Positions 39,655 to 48,764 are shown, counted from the stretch's first letter. The stretch: DNA of 49,038 nt from Marvania coccoides (GCA_963854735.1 OY978110.1:1-49038); one strand, 5' to 3'. Translations and numbers: made by a program. Notes: a model not told the origin generated them from the sequence alone.

Positions 39655-40032
39655 ATGCCTACAAAAAATCAATTATTAAGACAAAAAACTTCGCGCAAAT
39701 CAAAAAATCAAAGAAAAAAAACTCCAGCACTTCAAGAATGTCCTCAAAAAAAAGGAGTATGTTTTCGAGTATATACTCGTACACCTAAAAAACCAAATTC
39801 GGCCTTAAGAAAAGTCGCGAAAATTCGTTTAGCAAATTCTCTAGAAATTATAGCCTCAATTCCTGGTGAAGGTCATAACCTTCAAGAACATTCTGTGGTT
39901 TTAGTTCGAGGAGGTCGAGTAAAAGATTTACCTGGTGTAAAATATAAAATTCTTCGAGGAGTTTTAGATCTTCAAGGTGTTCAAAACCGTCGACAATCTC
40001 GTTCTAAATATGGAACAAAAAAACCGAAATAA
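39655..40032 (+). CDS. rps12: Ribosomal protein S12, small subunit
   Basis: This 125-aa S12 protein of the decoding centre has [40 protein letters not shown] and [12 protein letters not shown], all strongly conserved. Length is standard. It is 11 bases upstream of rps7, the bacterial str-operon order. Confidence 0.98.
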   Translation: MPTKNQLLRQKTSRKSKNQRKKTPALQECPQKKGVCFRVYTRTPKKPNSALRKVAKIRLANSLEIIASIPGEGHNLQEHSVVLVRGGRVKDLPGVKYKILRGVLDLQGVQNRRQSRSKYGTKKPK

Positions 40033-40043
40033 TTTTGAATTTT

Positions 40044-40574
40044 ATGACTTTAAATTCTCCTTTTCAAGCATTTGAAAAACCTTTTCAAGAATATCAAAAT
40101 CCTAACAATTTTTCTACTTACGAGGTAAGTAGAAAAACATTTGTTTTTTCAGAAAAATTTGTAAACCTTTTAATTTTAGATGGAAAAAAACTAAAAGCTT
40201 GGAAGATCTATTTTACTATGCTTGAACTTTTAAAATCAAAATTAGTTGAACAAGAGCTTTCTGTTTTTGAAATAGTGGAACAAGCTCTAAATAATTGTAC
40301 TCCGAGTCTTGAAGTACGAAAAGTTCGAGTAGCAGGAACTACTTATCTTGTGCCTACTATGATATCGAAAAAAAAACAACAAGCAATAGCCATGCGATGG
40401 ATTATTGAAGCAGCAAAAAAAAAAAAGAAAACTACTAAATTATGTTTTGCTCAATGTTTAGCTGACGAAATTTTTGATGCTTTTTTAAAACAAGGATATG
40501 CTCGTACAAAAAGAAATGAACTTCACCATTTAGCAGAAGCTAATCGTGCTTCTCTTCGTTATCGTTGGTGGTAA
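40044..40574 (+). CDS. rps7: Ribosomal protein S7, small subunit
   Basis: This 176-aa S7 protein of the small-subunit head, near the E site, has the conserved core KVRVAGTTYLVPTMISKKKQ, then AIAMRWIIEAA, and ends HHLAEANRASLRYRWW. The start is ATG 40044; an in-frame TTG nine bases earlier is less likely. Residues 6-20 (PFQAFEKPFQEYQNP) are family C repeat translated in frame, like segments of rps3 and rps4. Downstream of rps12. Confidence 0.97.
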   Translation: MTLNSPFQAFEKPFQEYQNPNNFSTYEVSRKTFVFSEKFVNLLILDGKKLKAWKIYFTMLELLKSKLVEQELSVFEIVEQALNNCTPSLEVRKVRVAGTTYLVPTMISKKKQQAIAMRWIIEAAKKKKKTTKLCFAQCLADEIFDAFLKQGYARTKRNELHHLAEANRASLRYRWW

Positions 40575-40602
40575 TAAAATTATTTTAAAATAGTCTCACT
40601 CA

Positions 40603-40790
40603 CCCAGACTACTCTAGTAGCGGGTGAGAATATCATCCAAAGCGCTTACGCTACTGGTGATAGTTTCACCTTTGCCTACTTTATTTTATTTTGGCTTACT
40701 TCTTACATATTTTGGCATATTTTCTTTCATATTTCTTAGAAATATGCCAAAAATATGCCAAAATATGTAAGAAGTAAGCCATTATTCATT
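40603..40790. repeat. Families E and A downstream of rps7
   Basis: Family E double stem (TCACCC...GGGTGA and ATCATCC...CTGGTGAT, 40603-40673), then a family A palindrome (about 40690-40780) ending in CTTACTTC / GAAGTAAG outer arms. Confidence 0.8.
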
Positions 40791-40843
40791 GCAGACAGAG
40801 TCTGAATAATGGTTTCACCATTCATTGAGAGTTGCTATTTATT

Positions 40844-40914
40844 GGTTGGGTAACATAATGGTAATGTGCGGGATTGCAAATCCTAAAATGGCAGTTCAAT
40901 TCTGCCCCTAACCT
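40844..40914 (+). tRNA. trnC: tRNA-Cys (GCA)
   Basis: The acceptor GGTTGGG pairs with CCTAACC, and the anticodon stem GGGA/TCCT encloses TTGCAAA (GCA). Confidence 0.93.
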
Positions 40915-40924
40915 CCTCTACAAT

Positions 40925-41050
40925 AGATTTACTTCTTTCATATTTCTATCATATTTTGGCATATTTCTAGCATATTTTTGGCATATTTCTTAAAAATATG
41001 CCAAAAATATGCTAGAAATATGCCAAAATATGATAGAAATATGCCATAAG
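40925..41050. repeat. Longest symmetrical family A palindrome
   Basis: The left arm reads the words TTTCTATCATA, TTTTGGCATA, TTTCTAGCATA, TTTTTGGCATA. The right arm reads the exact complements in mirror order, around a short TTTCTTAAAAA centre. Confidence 0.88.
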
Positions 41051-41200
41051 GTTTTTTTTTCTCTAATTGCAGGTTTTACCTGAATAACTAATTAAAAAAT
41101 ATCTTTTAAGAATGTATTTTATTATGATAAACTTCAGTAAAGCTCTTACTATTTCAGTAATACCTTTATTATCCGAACCTTTTAATAAAAAATAGTGAAT

Positions 41201-42733
41201 ATGTCTCTTTTAACGAGTAATTATAAAAATTTTCTCTTCGATATTGATTTTCAAAATCTTTTTCCAGAAATTTATTTAACAACTTTAGGTATTTTGTTTG
41301 TAATATATGGTGTATTATTTAGTACAATGAAATCAAAAAACTATCCTATACTTTTTCAAAACATGAGTTGGTTAACACTTTTAGGATTTTTGTATACGAT
41401 TTTATTAATTTTAAATAATCCTGTAAATAATGCTTTATTAATGTATAATACATTAATAATTGATGATTTTACAAAATTTATTAAAATTATAATACTTTTA
41501 AGTAGTTTTTTTTCACTTCTTATTTCACTTAATTATACGAATCAAGAATCAGTGAATGCTTTTGAATGTGTTATACTTCTGTTATTTGCTACTGTAAGTA
41601 TGATTTTTTTAGTGTCATCATTAGACTTTATTTCTCTCTATTTAGCTGTAGAATTACAAAGTTTATGTTTTTATGTCCTTGCAGCAAGCAAAAGAAATTC
41701 AGAATTTTCAACAGAAGCTGGTTTAAAATATTTTCTTCTTGGGGTTTTTTCATCCGGATTATTATTATTTGGATGTTCTTTAATTTATGGATTTACAGGA
41801 GTGACTAATTTTGCTGAATTAGCAAAAATATTTACTGGTGGTACACAAGATATACTTCTTACCACTTCTTCTCTTCCAGCATGTGAATTAGGTCTCATTT
41901 TTTTAGCTTCAGGATTTCTTTTTAAAATAGCTGCAGCGCCATTTCATATGTGGTCACCAGATGTATATGAAGGAGCCCCTACATCTATAACAGCTTTTTT
42001 TATGATTACCCCAAAAGCTGCTCTTATTGCAGTATTTTTACGTTTATTTCTTGAAAGTTTTTATGATTTCTTTTTTTCATGGCAAATTCTTTTTATCATT
42101 GCAAGTATTTCATCATTGCTTTTAGGATCTTTTGGTGCATTATCACAAACTAAAATTAAAAGACTTTTAGCTTTTAGTTCTATAGGTCATGTGGGATATT
42201 TATTAGCTGGATTTGCTTGTGGAACTCTTGAAGGTGTTCAAGCTTTATTAATCTATTTAATTGTTTATATTTTAATGAATATTAATATATTTGCTTTTTT
42301 ATTATGTTCTATTAGAAAACAATCATATTCTTCATTTTCAAGAATTAAATATATAACTGATCTTAGTTATTTAGCAAAAACAAATCCTTTATTAGCATTA
42401 ACATTTACTATTACAATGTTTTCAATGGCTGGAATTCCACCATTAGCAGGATTTTATAGTAAAGCATATTTATTTTTTGCTACAATGAGTTCAGGTTTAT
42501 ATTCTCTTGCTGTAATTGGTGTATTAACTAGTGTAGTTAGCTGTTTTTATTATATAAGAGTAGTAAAAATTATGTATTTTCAAGTTCCAAAAAATTGGTG
42601 TAGTTTTATTCAAATACCTACAGAAAATGCAATTACACTTGCTTTTACACTCTTTTTTTTACTCTTTTTAATGGCATATCCATCACCACTATATTTAGCT
42701 ACTTATAAAATAAGCTTAATACTATGTTCATAA
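41201..42733 (+). CDS. nad2: NADH dehydrogenase subunit 2
   Basis: This 510-aa antiporter-like subunit of complex I has about fourteen hydrophobic helices. AAAPFHMWSPDVYEGAPTSI, then TAFFMITPKAALIA, is the conserved core, with LYLAVELQSLCFYVLAA earlier (conserved Glu) and AGIPPLAGFYSK later. The start is ATG 41201; GTG six bases upstream is less likely. Intronless. Confidence 0.97.
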   Translation: MSLLTSNYKNFLFDIDFQNLFPEIYLTTLGILFVIYGVLFSTMKSKNYPILFQNMSWLTLLGFLYTILLILNNPVNNALLMYNTLIIDDFTKFIKIIILLSSFFSLLISLNYTNQESVNAFECVILLLFATVSMIFLVSSLDFISLYLAVELQSLCFYVLAASKRNSEFSTEAGLKYFLLGVFSSGLLLFGCSLIYGFTGVTNFAELAKIFTGGTQDILLTTSSLPACELGLIFLASGFLFKIAAAPFHMWSPDVYEGAPTSITAFFMITPKAALIAVFLRLFLESFYDFFFSWQILFIIASISSLLLGSFGALSQTKIKRLLAFSSIGHVGYLLAGFACGTLEGVQALLIYLIVYILMNINIFAFLLCSIRKQSYSSFSRIKYITDLSYLAKTNPLLALTFTITMFSMAGIPPLAGFYSKAYLFFATMSSGLYSLAVIGVLTSVVSCFYYIRVVKIMYFQVPKNWCSFIQIPTENAITLAFTLFFLLFLMAYPSPLYLATYKISLILCS

Positions 42734-42744
42734 TTAATTTTAGA

Positions 42745-42795
42745 CTTATGACTGCATAATAAGGTATTTCTCTTATTCCTACAGTATAAGTCTAA
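42745..42795. repeat. Hairpin between nad2 and rps10
   Basis: TAGACTTATGACTG...CAGTATAAGTCTA encloses the family B module AATAAGGTATTTCTCTTATT. Confidence 0.75.
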
Positions 42796-42823
42796 AATTG
42801 ATATTTAAATATATACATTTTAT

Positions 42824-43171
42824 ATGATCCAAATCCAATTAAAATATAAATCATTTGATCAATATTATATAAATTTAGCGACTGATTTTATTAAATATTC
42901 TTTAGAATTTTTTAAAAAATCCTATAAAGAAATACTTTTACCTTCACAAATTAAAAAAATTACAGTTATAAGATCACCGCATATTGATAAAAATTCTCGA
43001 GAACAATTTCAAATAAAAACTTATAAAAAATTTCTTACAGTAAATTTTGAAAATAATCAAGAAGTTCTCATTTTTCTTAATATATTAAAAAACTCACAAT
43101 TTATTGGTATAGAATTAGAAATTTCTGTTGTATTTTTAGATTATTTTATTATTACTGATCAAACACTTTAA
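42824..43171 (+). CDS. rps10: Ribosomal protein S10, small subunit
   Basis: This 115-aa S10 protein of the small-subunit head carries the signature loop TVIRSPHIDKNSREQFQIKT (about 48-67), with the usual hydrophobic strands either side. Length is slightly above bacterial S10 (about 103). Last gene of its plus-strand block. Confidence 0.93.
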   Translation: MIQIQLKYKSFDQYYINLATDFIKYSLEFFKKSYKEILLPSQIKKITVIRSPHIDKNSREQFQIKTYKKFLTVNFENNQEVLIFLNILKNSQFIGIELEISVVFLDYFIITDQTL

Positions 43172-43598
43172 TATCACTAAAGCACTAGTTCTATTCATGA
43201 AAGTTTTTCAAACTCTATAAAGATGAAATCTTTCATGTCAGACAAAGTCTGAATAATTGCGAAGCAATTCATGAGAGTTCAAAGAACTCTATAAAGCTTT
43301 GCTTTCATGAGAGTTCAAAGAACTCTATAAAGCTTTGCTTTCATGAGAGTTCAAAGAACTCTATAAAGCTTTGCTTTCATGACTGTTTGAAAAACAGTAG
43401 AATGGCTGCTTATTTTTGAAGGATTTTCCAAAAAACGAATTACTTCGTAATTATTTAGGGTTTACCTGTTTTTTTCAAGGTCTATTTACTTTTCAAGTAT
43501 TATAGACCTTGAAAAAACGTACACAAAAGTCAGAATCTGCTGTTTTTATTGTTTCTATTTAAATAAAAGAATGAGACTATTAAATGGATGTATAAATA
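43172..43598. repeat. Convergent rps10/rps14 spacer: family B cluster
   Basis: Three near-identical consecutive copies of GAGAGTTCAAAGAACTCT plus ATAAAGCTTTGCTTTCATGA, with CAGACAAAGTCTGAATAATT and GCGAAGCAATTCATG modules before them. The family C stem GGTCTATTTACTTTTCAAGT follows at 43480-43515, then a 24-bp exact copy of the rpl10 3' end (43547-43570). No gene is seen. Confidence 0.85.
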
Positions 43599-43898
43599 TT
43601 ACCAACTAGATTTAGATACACCCATTAATAGACCTTGTGACGCTAATTCACGAAATTTAATACGTGAAAGTTTAAACATTCTTAAAACCGAATGATTTCG
43701 ACCAGTAAGTATACATCTATTTTTAATACGTACTCGTGAACTATTTCTAGGCATTTTTGTTAATACCATCATAGCTTTATAACGAGCATCTTTTGAAAGA
43801 CTTAAATCTGAAAAAATACTTTTATATTCAAGACGTTTTAATTCATTTTTTAAATAAAGTGTACGTTTTTTTTTATCATTATAGATTAAATTACTCAT
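43599..43898 (-). CDS. rps14: Ribosomal protein S14, small subunit
   Basis: This 99-aa S14 protein has the family's C-terminal half [20 protein letters not shown], then [20 protein letters not shown] and [10 protein letters not shown]. The start is ATG 43898 ([15 protein letters not shown]); the frame upstream runs through trnG antisense and is not coding. Length matches S14 without a zinc motif. It is displaced from the usual rpl5 neighbourhood. Confidence 0.97.
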   Translation of the reverse strand: MSNLIYNDKKKRTLYLKNELKRLEYKSIFSDLSLSKDARYKAMMVLTKMPRNSSRVRIKNRCILTGRNHSVLRMFKLSRIKFRELASQGLLMGVSKSSW

Positions 43899-43919
43899 AT
43901 ATTTTCGATTATTTTCTAA

Positions 43920-43991
43920 AGCGGAAAAAGGGATTCGAACCCTCGACTTTTGCTTTGGCAAAGCAATACTCTGCCACTGAGCTATTTCCGC
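43920..43991 (-). tRNA. trnG(gcc): tRNA-Gly (GCC)
   Basis: The acceptor GCGGAAA pairs with TTTCCGC, and the anticodon stem TTGCT/AGCAA encloses TTGCCAA (GCC). Confidence 0.94.
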
Positions 43992-44306
43992 ATAAAAGTA
44001 TTGCAGGTAAAACCGGAATAATTACGAAGCAATATAGAACTAGAATAAGATATTCATCTTATTATGTTTTTTTATCAGACGAAGTCTGAATCAAGCTTGA
44101 ATAAAAGATTTCTCTTATTTTGCTTTCATGAGAGTTTTTCAAACTCTATAAAGATGAAATCTTTCATGTCAGACAAAGTCTGAATAATTACATCTTACTT
44201 TGAAAAAAGTAAGCAGTAATTCATGAGAGTTTAAAGAACTCTATAAAGATGAAATCTTTCATGTCAGATGAAGTCTGAATTAAGCTTGAATAAGAAAAAT
44301 CTCTTA
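43992..44306. repeat. Family B cluster between rps2 and trnG
   Basis: Modules GGTAAAACCGGAATAATTAC, CAGACGAAGTCTGAAT, AATAAAAGATTTCTCTTATT, GAGAGTTTTTCAAACTCT, ATAAAGATGAAATCTTTCAT (twice) and AATTACATCTTACTTTGAAA. No gene is seen. Confidence 0.82.
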
Positions 44307-45011
44307 TTATCCTTTCATAAGTATAGAAATTTTAAAAAGTTTTTTTAAACAATAATAAAGAGTAGAAAGAGAATAAACATTTAAAGGAATAGGATATGTA
44401 ATTCCATTAATTTTTGTATTTGATTCTATAAAACCAATAATAGGAATATGAAGTTTATTGGCTTCTTGAATAACATTTTGATTCTCATTAGGATTTACAA
44501 TAACAATTAAATCAGGTTTTTGTGAAAAAGCTAAAAGATTTTCTTGATTTGTTATTAATCCTTGGAAAAATGTTTGAACTTTTTTATATCGTGGAAAATT
44601 TAAATTATTTTTTTGAAGAAAATTTTCACATCGTTGAGAAAATTTAGCAAAGGTTAATACAGATTTAGAAACTTGCTTCCAATTAGTTAATGTACCGCCA
44701 ACCCATTTATAACAACAATAAGAAATATTTGGATTCGAAGAACTTAAGTTCTTTATAAAATTGGAATAATCAGGATTTGTATTAACAAGTAAGATATGAC
44801 CATTATTTCTTACAATTAAAGCAAGAACATAATATGCTTGAAGAAACATTTTTTTTCCTAAAAAAGGATTAAATACTGCTGTTTTATGTCGAGTTCCTAA
44901 AAGAAAATCTGCAACTAATGGATGCCAATACTTTTTTTTTGCTAGATTCATAGATTTATGTCCAATTGGTATTCCATTTTGTCCAATTGAATTTATTAAT
45001 GAATAATTCAT
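44307..45011 (-). CDS. rps2: Ribosomal protein S2, small subunit
   Basis: This 234-aa S2 protein sits between head and body of the small subunit. GHKSMNLAKKKYWHPLVADF and YKWVGGTLTNWKQVSKSV are diagnostic, followed by QKPDLIVIVNPNENQNVIQE and HIPIIGFIESNTKI. Length resembles bacterial S2. Starts at ATG 45011, downstream of the initiator tRNA gene on the same strand. Confidence 0.97.
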   Translation of the reverse strand: MNYSLINSIGQNGIPIGHKSMNLAKKKYWHPLVADFLLGTRHKTAVFNPFLGKKMFLQAYYVLALIVRNNGHILLVNTNPDYSNFIKNLSSSNPNISYCCYKWVGGTLTNWKQVSKSVLTFAKFSQRCENFLQKNNLNFPRYKKVQTFFQGLITNQENLLAFSQKPDLIVIVNPNENQNVIQEANKLHIPIIGFIESNTKINGITYPIPLNVYSLSTLYYCLKKLFKISILMKG

Positions 45012-45032
45012 TATTTAAAAATTTTTTTAGTA

Positions 45033-45106
45033 GAGCGGAGGTAGGATTCGAACCTACAGCCTTCAGATTATGAGCCTGACGAGATGACCATTTTCTCTTC
45101 TCCGCA
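45033..45106 (-). tRNA. trnfM: Initiator tRNA-Met (CAT)
   Basis: TGCGGAG at the 5' end and CTCCGCT at the 3' end leave positions 1-72 unpaired (T-T), an initiator trait. The anticodon stem TCAGG/TCTGA encloses CTCATAA (CAT). The GTCATCTCGTCAGGCTCATA region resembles bacterial initiator tRNAs. Confidence 0.88.
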
Positions 45107-45124
45107 ATAAATTACAATGCAATT

Positions 45125-45235
45125 TTTCACACAAGGTACATTCTTACTTTTGCATAGTTTTGGCATATTTCTTTCATATTTTCTTAGAAAATATGCTAGA
45201 AATATGAAAGAAAATATGAAAGAAGTAAGATGCCA
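45125..45235. repeat. Family A palindrome between trnfM and trnK
   Basis: GGTACATTCTTACTTTTGCA outer word, then CATAGTTTTGGCATATTTC and complement; right end GAAAGAAGTAAGATG. Confidence 0.82.
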
Positions 45236-45261
45236 TTATTTAAGTTTTACTTGTAATGAAT

Positions 45262-45334
45262 TGGGTATGGTAGGATTTGAACCTACGACCATCAGATTAA
45301 AAGTCCGATGCTCTGCCAACTGAGCTACACACCC
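45262..45334 (-). tRNA. trnK: tRNA-Lys (TTT)
   Basis: The acceptor GGGTGTG pairs with CATACCC, and the anticodon loop CTTTTAA gives TTT. Canonical T arm GTAGGTTCAAATCCTAC. Confidence 0.94.
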
Positions 45335-45394
45335 TACAATTTTGTATACTATAAATATCTTATTTACATTGTAGGGGAAATCTAAATAATGGTT

Positions 45395-45536
45395 TTGTTA
45401 TTTATTGCAAGTAAAACTTGAATAGTGGCATCTTACTTTTTTAGACAAAGTCTGAATAATGGTATCTTATTTTTTTAAAAATAAGCAACCATTCATTGCA
45501 GACAGAGTCTGAATAATGGGTTCACCATTCATTGAT
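45395..45536. repeat. Family B modules downstream of nad3
   Basis: GCAAGTAAAACTTGAATAGT, AGACAAAGTCTGAATAATGG, ATTGCAGACAGAGTCTGAAT and GGGTTCACCATTCATTG. The last two match the stretch translated inside rpl10. Confidence 0.8.
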
Positions 45537-45540
45537 TTAA

Positions 45541-45894
45541 TTAACTCCAATCTAAAGCACCTTTTCGCCATTCGTAAATAAATCCAATGGTTAATATAAT
45601 TAAAAAGAGCATCATTGACCAAAAACCAAAAAATTGAATTTGATTTAATGTTAAAGCCCAAGGAAATAAAAAAGTTACCTCCAGATCAAAAATAATAAAT
45701 AAAATTGCTACTAAATAAAATTGAATGTCAAAACGACTTCGTGCATCATCAAACGGATCAAATCCACATTCATATGCTGAAATTTTTTCTGGATCTGCTT
45801 TTTTTGGAGCAAATAAAAAAGCGACCCCAAGAAGAATACCTGCTAAAGCAAGAGCTATTAAAAAATAGATAAAAATACCAATAAATTCTACCAT
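45541..45894 (-). CDS. nad3: NADH dehydrogenase subunit 3
   Basis: This 117-aa three-helix complex I subunit (NuoA) has KISAYECGFDPFDDARSRFD, with the conserved Cys of the quinone-site loop, and FYLVAILFIIFDLEVTFLFP. Standard length, ATG start, intact. Confidence 0.98.
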   Translation of the reverse strand: MVEFIGIFIYFLIALALAGILLGVAFLFAPKKADPEKISAYECGFDPFDDARSRFDIQFYLVAILFIIFDLEVTFLFPWALTLNQIQFFGFWSMMLFLIILTIGFIYEWRKGALDWS

Positions 45895-45942
45895 TTTTTT
45901 TATTTTTTTTTTTTTAGATTAGGAAAATAAAATTTTCGAATT

Positions 45943-46016
45943 CGAGGACAACGGGACTTGAACCCGTGACCTTTGGCGTGACAGGCCAATACTCTATCCA
46001 ACTAAGCTATGTCCTC
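45943..46016 (-). tRNA. trnD: tRNA-Asp (GTC)
   Basis: The acceptor GAGGACA pairs with TGTCCTC, and the anticodon stem TTGGC/GCCAA encloses CTGTCAC (GTC). Confidence 0.94.
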
Positions 46017-46064
46017 ATACTTCTTTTTTTTTAAGAAGTTAAATTTTATTTTTTTATAAGCAAA

Positions 46065-46170
46065 GTATTTGAAAATACTTACTTCTTTCATAGTTCTTTC
46101 ATATTTCTAGCATATTTTCTAAGAAAATATGAAAGAAATATGCCAGAACTATGCAAAAGTAAGAATGTAC
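46065..46170. repeat. Family A palindrome between cob and trnD
   Basis: CTTACTTCTTTCATAGTTCT left arm and AACTATGCAAAAGTAAG right arm around TTTTCTAAGAAAA. Confidence 0.82.
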
Positions 46171-46203
46171 CTTACTTTTTCAAGAAATAGATTTCTTAGG
46201 GAG

Positions 46204-46251
46204 TTATAAACATCGAAGTTCGTTATATATAACGAACTTCGATGTTTATAA
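46204..46251. terminator. Perfect 48-bp palindrome adjoining the cob stop codon
   Basis: Both halves are 24 bases and exactly complementary with no loop (TTATAAACATCGAAGTTCGT, then TATA at the centre). It ends one base before the cob TAA. Unlike families A-E in sequence and GC content. Probably defines the cob RNA 3' end; role inferred. Confidence 0.75.
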
Positions 46252-47409
46252 TTATTTCGTTTTATATTGAATTAAATATTGTTCAAATTTACCTAAAAAA
46301 GGAATAATTATTAAAAAATATATAAAAAAATAAACAGAAGCTAATTGACCTACTAAAATATAAGGATCTTCTACTGGTTCTTGACCAATCCAGCCTAATA
46401 TTAAACAGTCGGCAACAAGTAACCAAAAGAATTTTTTATAAAGTGGTCGGAAATTTGAACTTCTAATAGGAGATGTATTAATAAAAGGAAGAGCTAATAA
46501 AGAAATAAATACTAATGCAATAGCAGCAACTCCAGCTAATTTATTAGGAATACTACGTAAAATAGCATACACCCATAAAAAATACCATTCAGGTACAATA
46601 TGAGCAGGTGTAGACATAGGATTCGCGGGAATATAATTATCCGGATGTCCTAAAAGATTGGGATAAAAATATAAGAAAACCGAGAAAAAAAGAGCGAAAA
46701 CTATCCAAGCAACAAGATCTTTTACATAAAAATAAGGATAAAATCGAATTTTATCCACACTTACATTAGTCCCTAACGGGTTTCCTGATCCATATTGATG
46801 TAAAGCAGCTAAATGAACAACTGAAATTCCTACTAAAACAAAGGGTAATAAATAATGTAGACTAAAAAATCTATTAAGAGTTGCATTATCTACTGAAAAT
46901 CCTCCCCATAACCATGTTACAATACTATCTCCAACAACAGGAATAGCACTTGCAAGACTTGTAATTACAGTAGCTCCCCAAAAACTCATTTGACCCCAAG
47001 GTAAAACATACCCGATAAAAGCTGTTATAATCATAAGTAATAATATAATAATTCCAATACACCATAAAAGTTCGCGTGGACTTGCATAACTTCCGTAATA
47101 TAAACCTCGAAACATATGAAGATAAACTACAATGAAAAACATACTTGCTCCATTTGCATGCATATATCGAAGAAGCCAACCACCTTCAACATCTCGCATA
47201 ATATGTTCTACGCTTAAAAAAGCTAAGTCAATATGTGGAGTATAATGCATTGCTAAAAATATTCCAGTAGCAATTTGAATTACTAAACAAATACCTGCAA
47301 GACTTCCAAAACTCCAAAAATAATTAAGATTGCTTGGTGATGGATAATCTATAATATGTTGATTTAATGTAGAAAGAAGAGGTTGTTTAAGAATTGAAAG
47401 ACGTTTCAT
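46252..47409 (-). CDS. cob: Cytochrome b
   Basis: This 385-aa haem-bearing core subunit of complex III, with eight helices, has haem ligands in [20 protein letters not shown] and [20 protein letters not shown]. The quinol-site motif is in [20 protein letters not shown]. Intact, intronless, ATG start at 47409. Confidence 0.99.
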   Translation of the reverse strand: MKRLSILKQPLLSTLNQHIIDYPSPSNLNYFWSFGSLAGICLVIQIATGIFLAMHYTPHIDLAFLSVEHIMRDVEGGWLLRYMHANGASMFFIVVYLHMFRGLYYGSYASPRELLWCIGIIILLLMIITAFIGYVLPWGQMSFWGATVITSLASAIPVVGDSIVTWLWGGFSVDNATLNRFFSLHYLLPFVLVGISVVHLAALHQYGSGNPLGTNVSVDKIRFYPYFYVKDLVAWIVFALFFSVFLYFYPNLLGHPDNYIPANPMSTPAHIVPEWYFLWVYAILRSIPNKLAGVAAIALVFISLLALPFINTSPIRSSNFRPLYKKFFWLLVADCLILGWIGQEPVEDPYILVGQLASVYFFIYFLIIIPFLGKFEQYLIQYKTK

Positions 47410-47509
47410 AATGAATTTTATTCTTTATTAAAAAACAAAAGTAAAGTATAACCTAATAAGATAAATATCTTATTCAAACTGTTTAAAAAAACAGTATAAA
47501 ATTTTTACT

Positions 47510-47625
47510 TTTTATGTCAGACAAAGTCTGAATAATTGCTTCGCAATTCATGACTGTTTGAAAAACAGTAGAATGGCATAATAAGAGAAATCTCTTATTC
47601 CTGCAGTATAAAGCATAACTTTTCA
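47510..47625. repeat. Family B modules upstream of cob
   Basis: GTCAGACAAAGTCTGAATAA, TTGCTTCGCAATTCATG, CTGTTTGAAAAACAG and AATAAGAGAAATCTCTTATT hairpins between cob and trnI. Confidence 0.82.
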
Positions 47626-47698
47626 TGAGCTTAGCAGGACTCGAACCTACAACTGCGTTGTTATGAGCAACGTGTTCTACCAATTAAACTATAAGCTC
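47626..47698 (-). tRNA. trnI(cau): tRNA-Ile (CAT anticodon, lysidine type) - probable
   Basis: The acceptor GAGCTTA pairs with TAAGCTC, and the anticodon stem CGTTG/CAACG encloses CTCATAA (CAT). With initiator and elongator Met assigned elsewhere, the third CAT tRNA best fits Ile for AUA codons after C34-to-lysidine modification. The 5' half GCTTATAGTTTAATTGGTAG resembles organellar tRNA-Ile(CAU). Confidence 0.82.
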
Positions 47699-47705
47699 AG
47701 TTTGG

Positions 47706-47777
47706 CTCCCCAAGTTGGATTTGAACCAACGACCTGATGGTTAACAGCCATTCGCTCTACCACTGAGCTATTGGAGA
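47706..47777 (-). tRNA. trnN: tRNA-Asn (GTT)
   Basis: The acceptor TCTCCAA pairs with TTGGGGA, and the anticodon stem AATGG/CCATC encloses CTGTTAA (GTT). A decayed 5' half-copy lies at 34637-34672. Confidence 0.94.
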
Positions 47778-48014
47778 TTTATCTGTTTTATAAGGTACAT
47801 TTTTACTTTTTTCATATTTCTTAGAACTATGAAAGAAGTAAGGATTTTTAAATACTTAAAAAAGGAGAATTTTCTGCCTGAAAAGGTTTTTCAAATGCTT
47901 GAAAAGGAGATTTAAAAAAATTTCTTGTTTCTCTATATGATAGACATTTTAATGAAAAAATATCTATCTAGCATAAAATATAAATTTTATGCAACAAAAA
48001 TACGCAATTTTATT
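47778..48014. other. Divergent trnN/atp6 spacer
   Basis: Contains a short 27-bp-type hairpin (GGTACATTTTTACTTTTTTC...GAAAGAAGTAAGG) and family C pieces (TTTTCAAATGCTTGAAAAGG). An in-frame extension of atp6 (ATG at 47937 or 47952) covers its last part. Possible promoter region; no motif recognised. Confidence 0.5.
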
Positions 48015-48764
48015 ATGATTTATACACCTTTAGAACAATTTTCAATCGTTAGTCTAATTCCTTTTCGAATAGGAAATGTCTATTTATCTTTTACAAATTC
48101 ATCATTATATTTATTTTTTGCTACAGGATTAGTTGTTTTACTTTTCTCTTTAGTAACAAAAAATGGAGGATTTTTAGTGCCTTCACGCTGGCAATCTCTA
48201 GTAGAAATGATTTATGAATTTGTAGGAAGTTTAGTAGATGAACAAATCGGACAAAAAGGTCGAAAATTTTTTCCACTTATATTTACTACTTTTGTATTTT
48301 TATTATTCACAAATCTTATAGGAATGATTCCATATAGTTTCACTGCCACATCACATATGGTTATTACTTTTGGATTATCACTTTCTCTTTTTATTGGAGT
48401 TACTATTGTAGGATTCCAAGTACATGGACTGCATTTTTTTAGTTTCTTATTACCAAAAGGTGCTCCATTAATTTTAGCGCCTTTACTTGTAGTTTTAGAA
48501 TTAGTTTCATATTGTTTCCGTGCTGTAAGTTTAGGTGTTCGATTATTTGCTAATATGATGGCAGGTCATACACTTGTTAAAATATTAAGTGGATTTGCTT
48601 GGACAATGCTTTCCGTTGGAGGTATTTTAGCTGTAGCTTCTTTTATTCCTTTTATTATTGTATTTGCTTTAACAGGATTAGAAATTGGTGTTGCTTGTCT
48701 CCAAGCATATGTATTTACTATTTTAACATGCATTTATTTAAATGATGCAATTAATCTTCATTAA
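48015..48764 (+). CDS. atp6: ATP synthase F0 subunit a
   Basis: This 249-aa subunit forms the proton half-channels against the c-ring. The start is ATG 48015 because MIYTPLEQFSIVSLIPF matches the conserved N-terminus; ATGs at 47937 and 47952 would add 26 or 21 residues, possibly a cleaved leader. The key LGVRLFANMMAGHTLVKIL (with the essential Arg) and LEIGVACLQAYVFTILTCIY near the C-terminus are diagnostic. Confidence 0.96.
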   Translation: MIYTPLEQFSIVSLIPFRIGNVYLSFTNSSLYLFFATGLVVLLFSLVTKNGGFLVPSRWQSLVEMIYEFVGSLVDEQIGQKGRKFFPLIFTTFVFLLFTNLIGMIPYSFTATSHMVITFGLSLSLFIGVTIVGFQVHGLHFFSFLLPKGAPLILAPLLVVLELVSYCFRAVSLGVRLFANMMAGHTLVKILSGFAWTMLSVGGILAVASFIPFIIVFALTGLEIGVACLQAYVFTILTCIYLNDAINLH

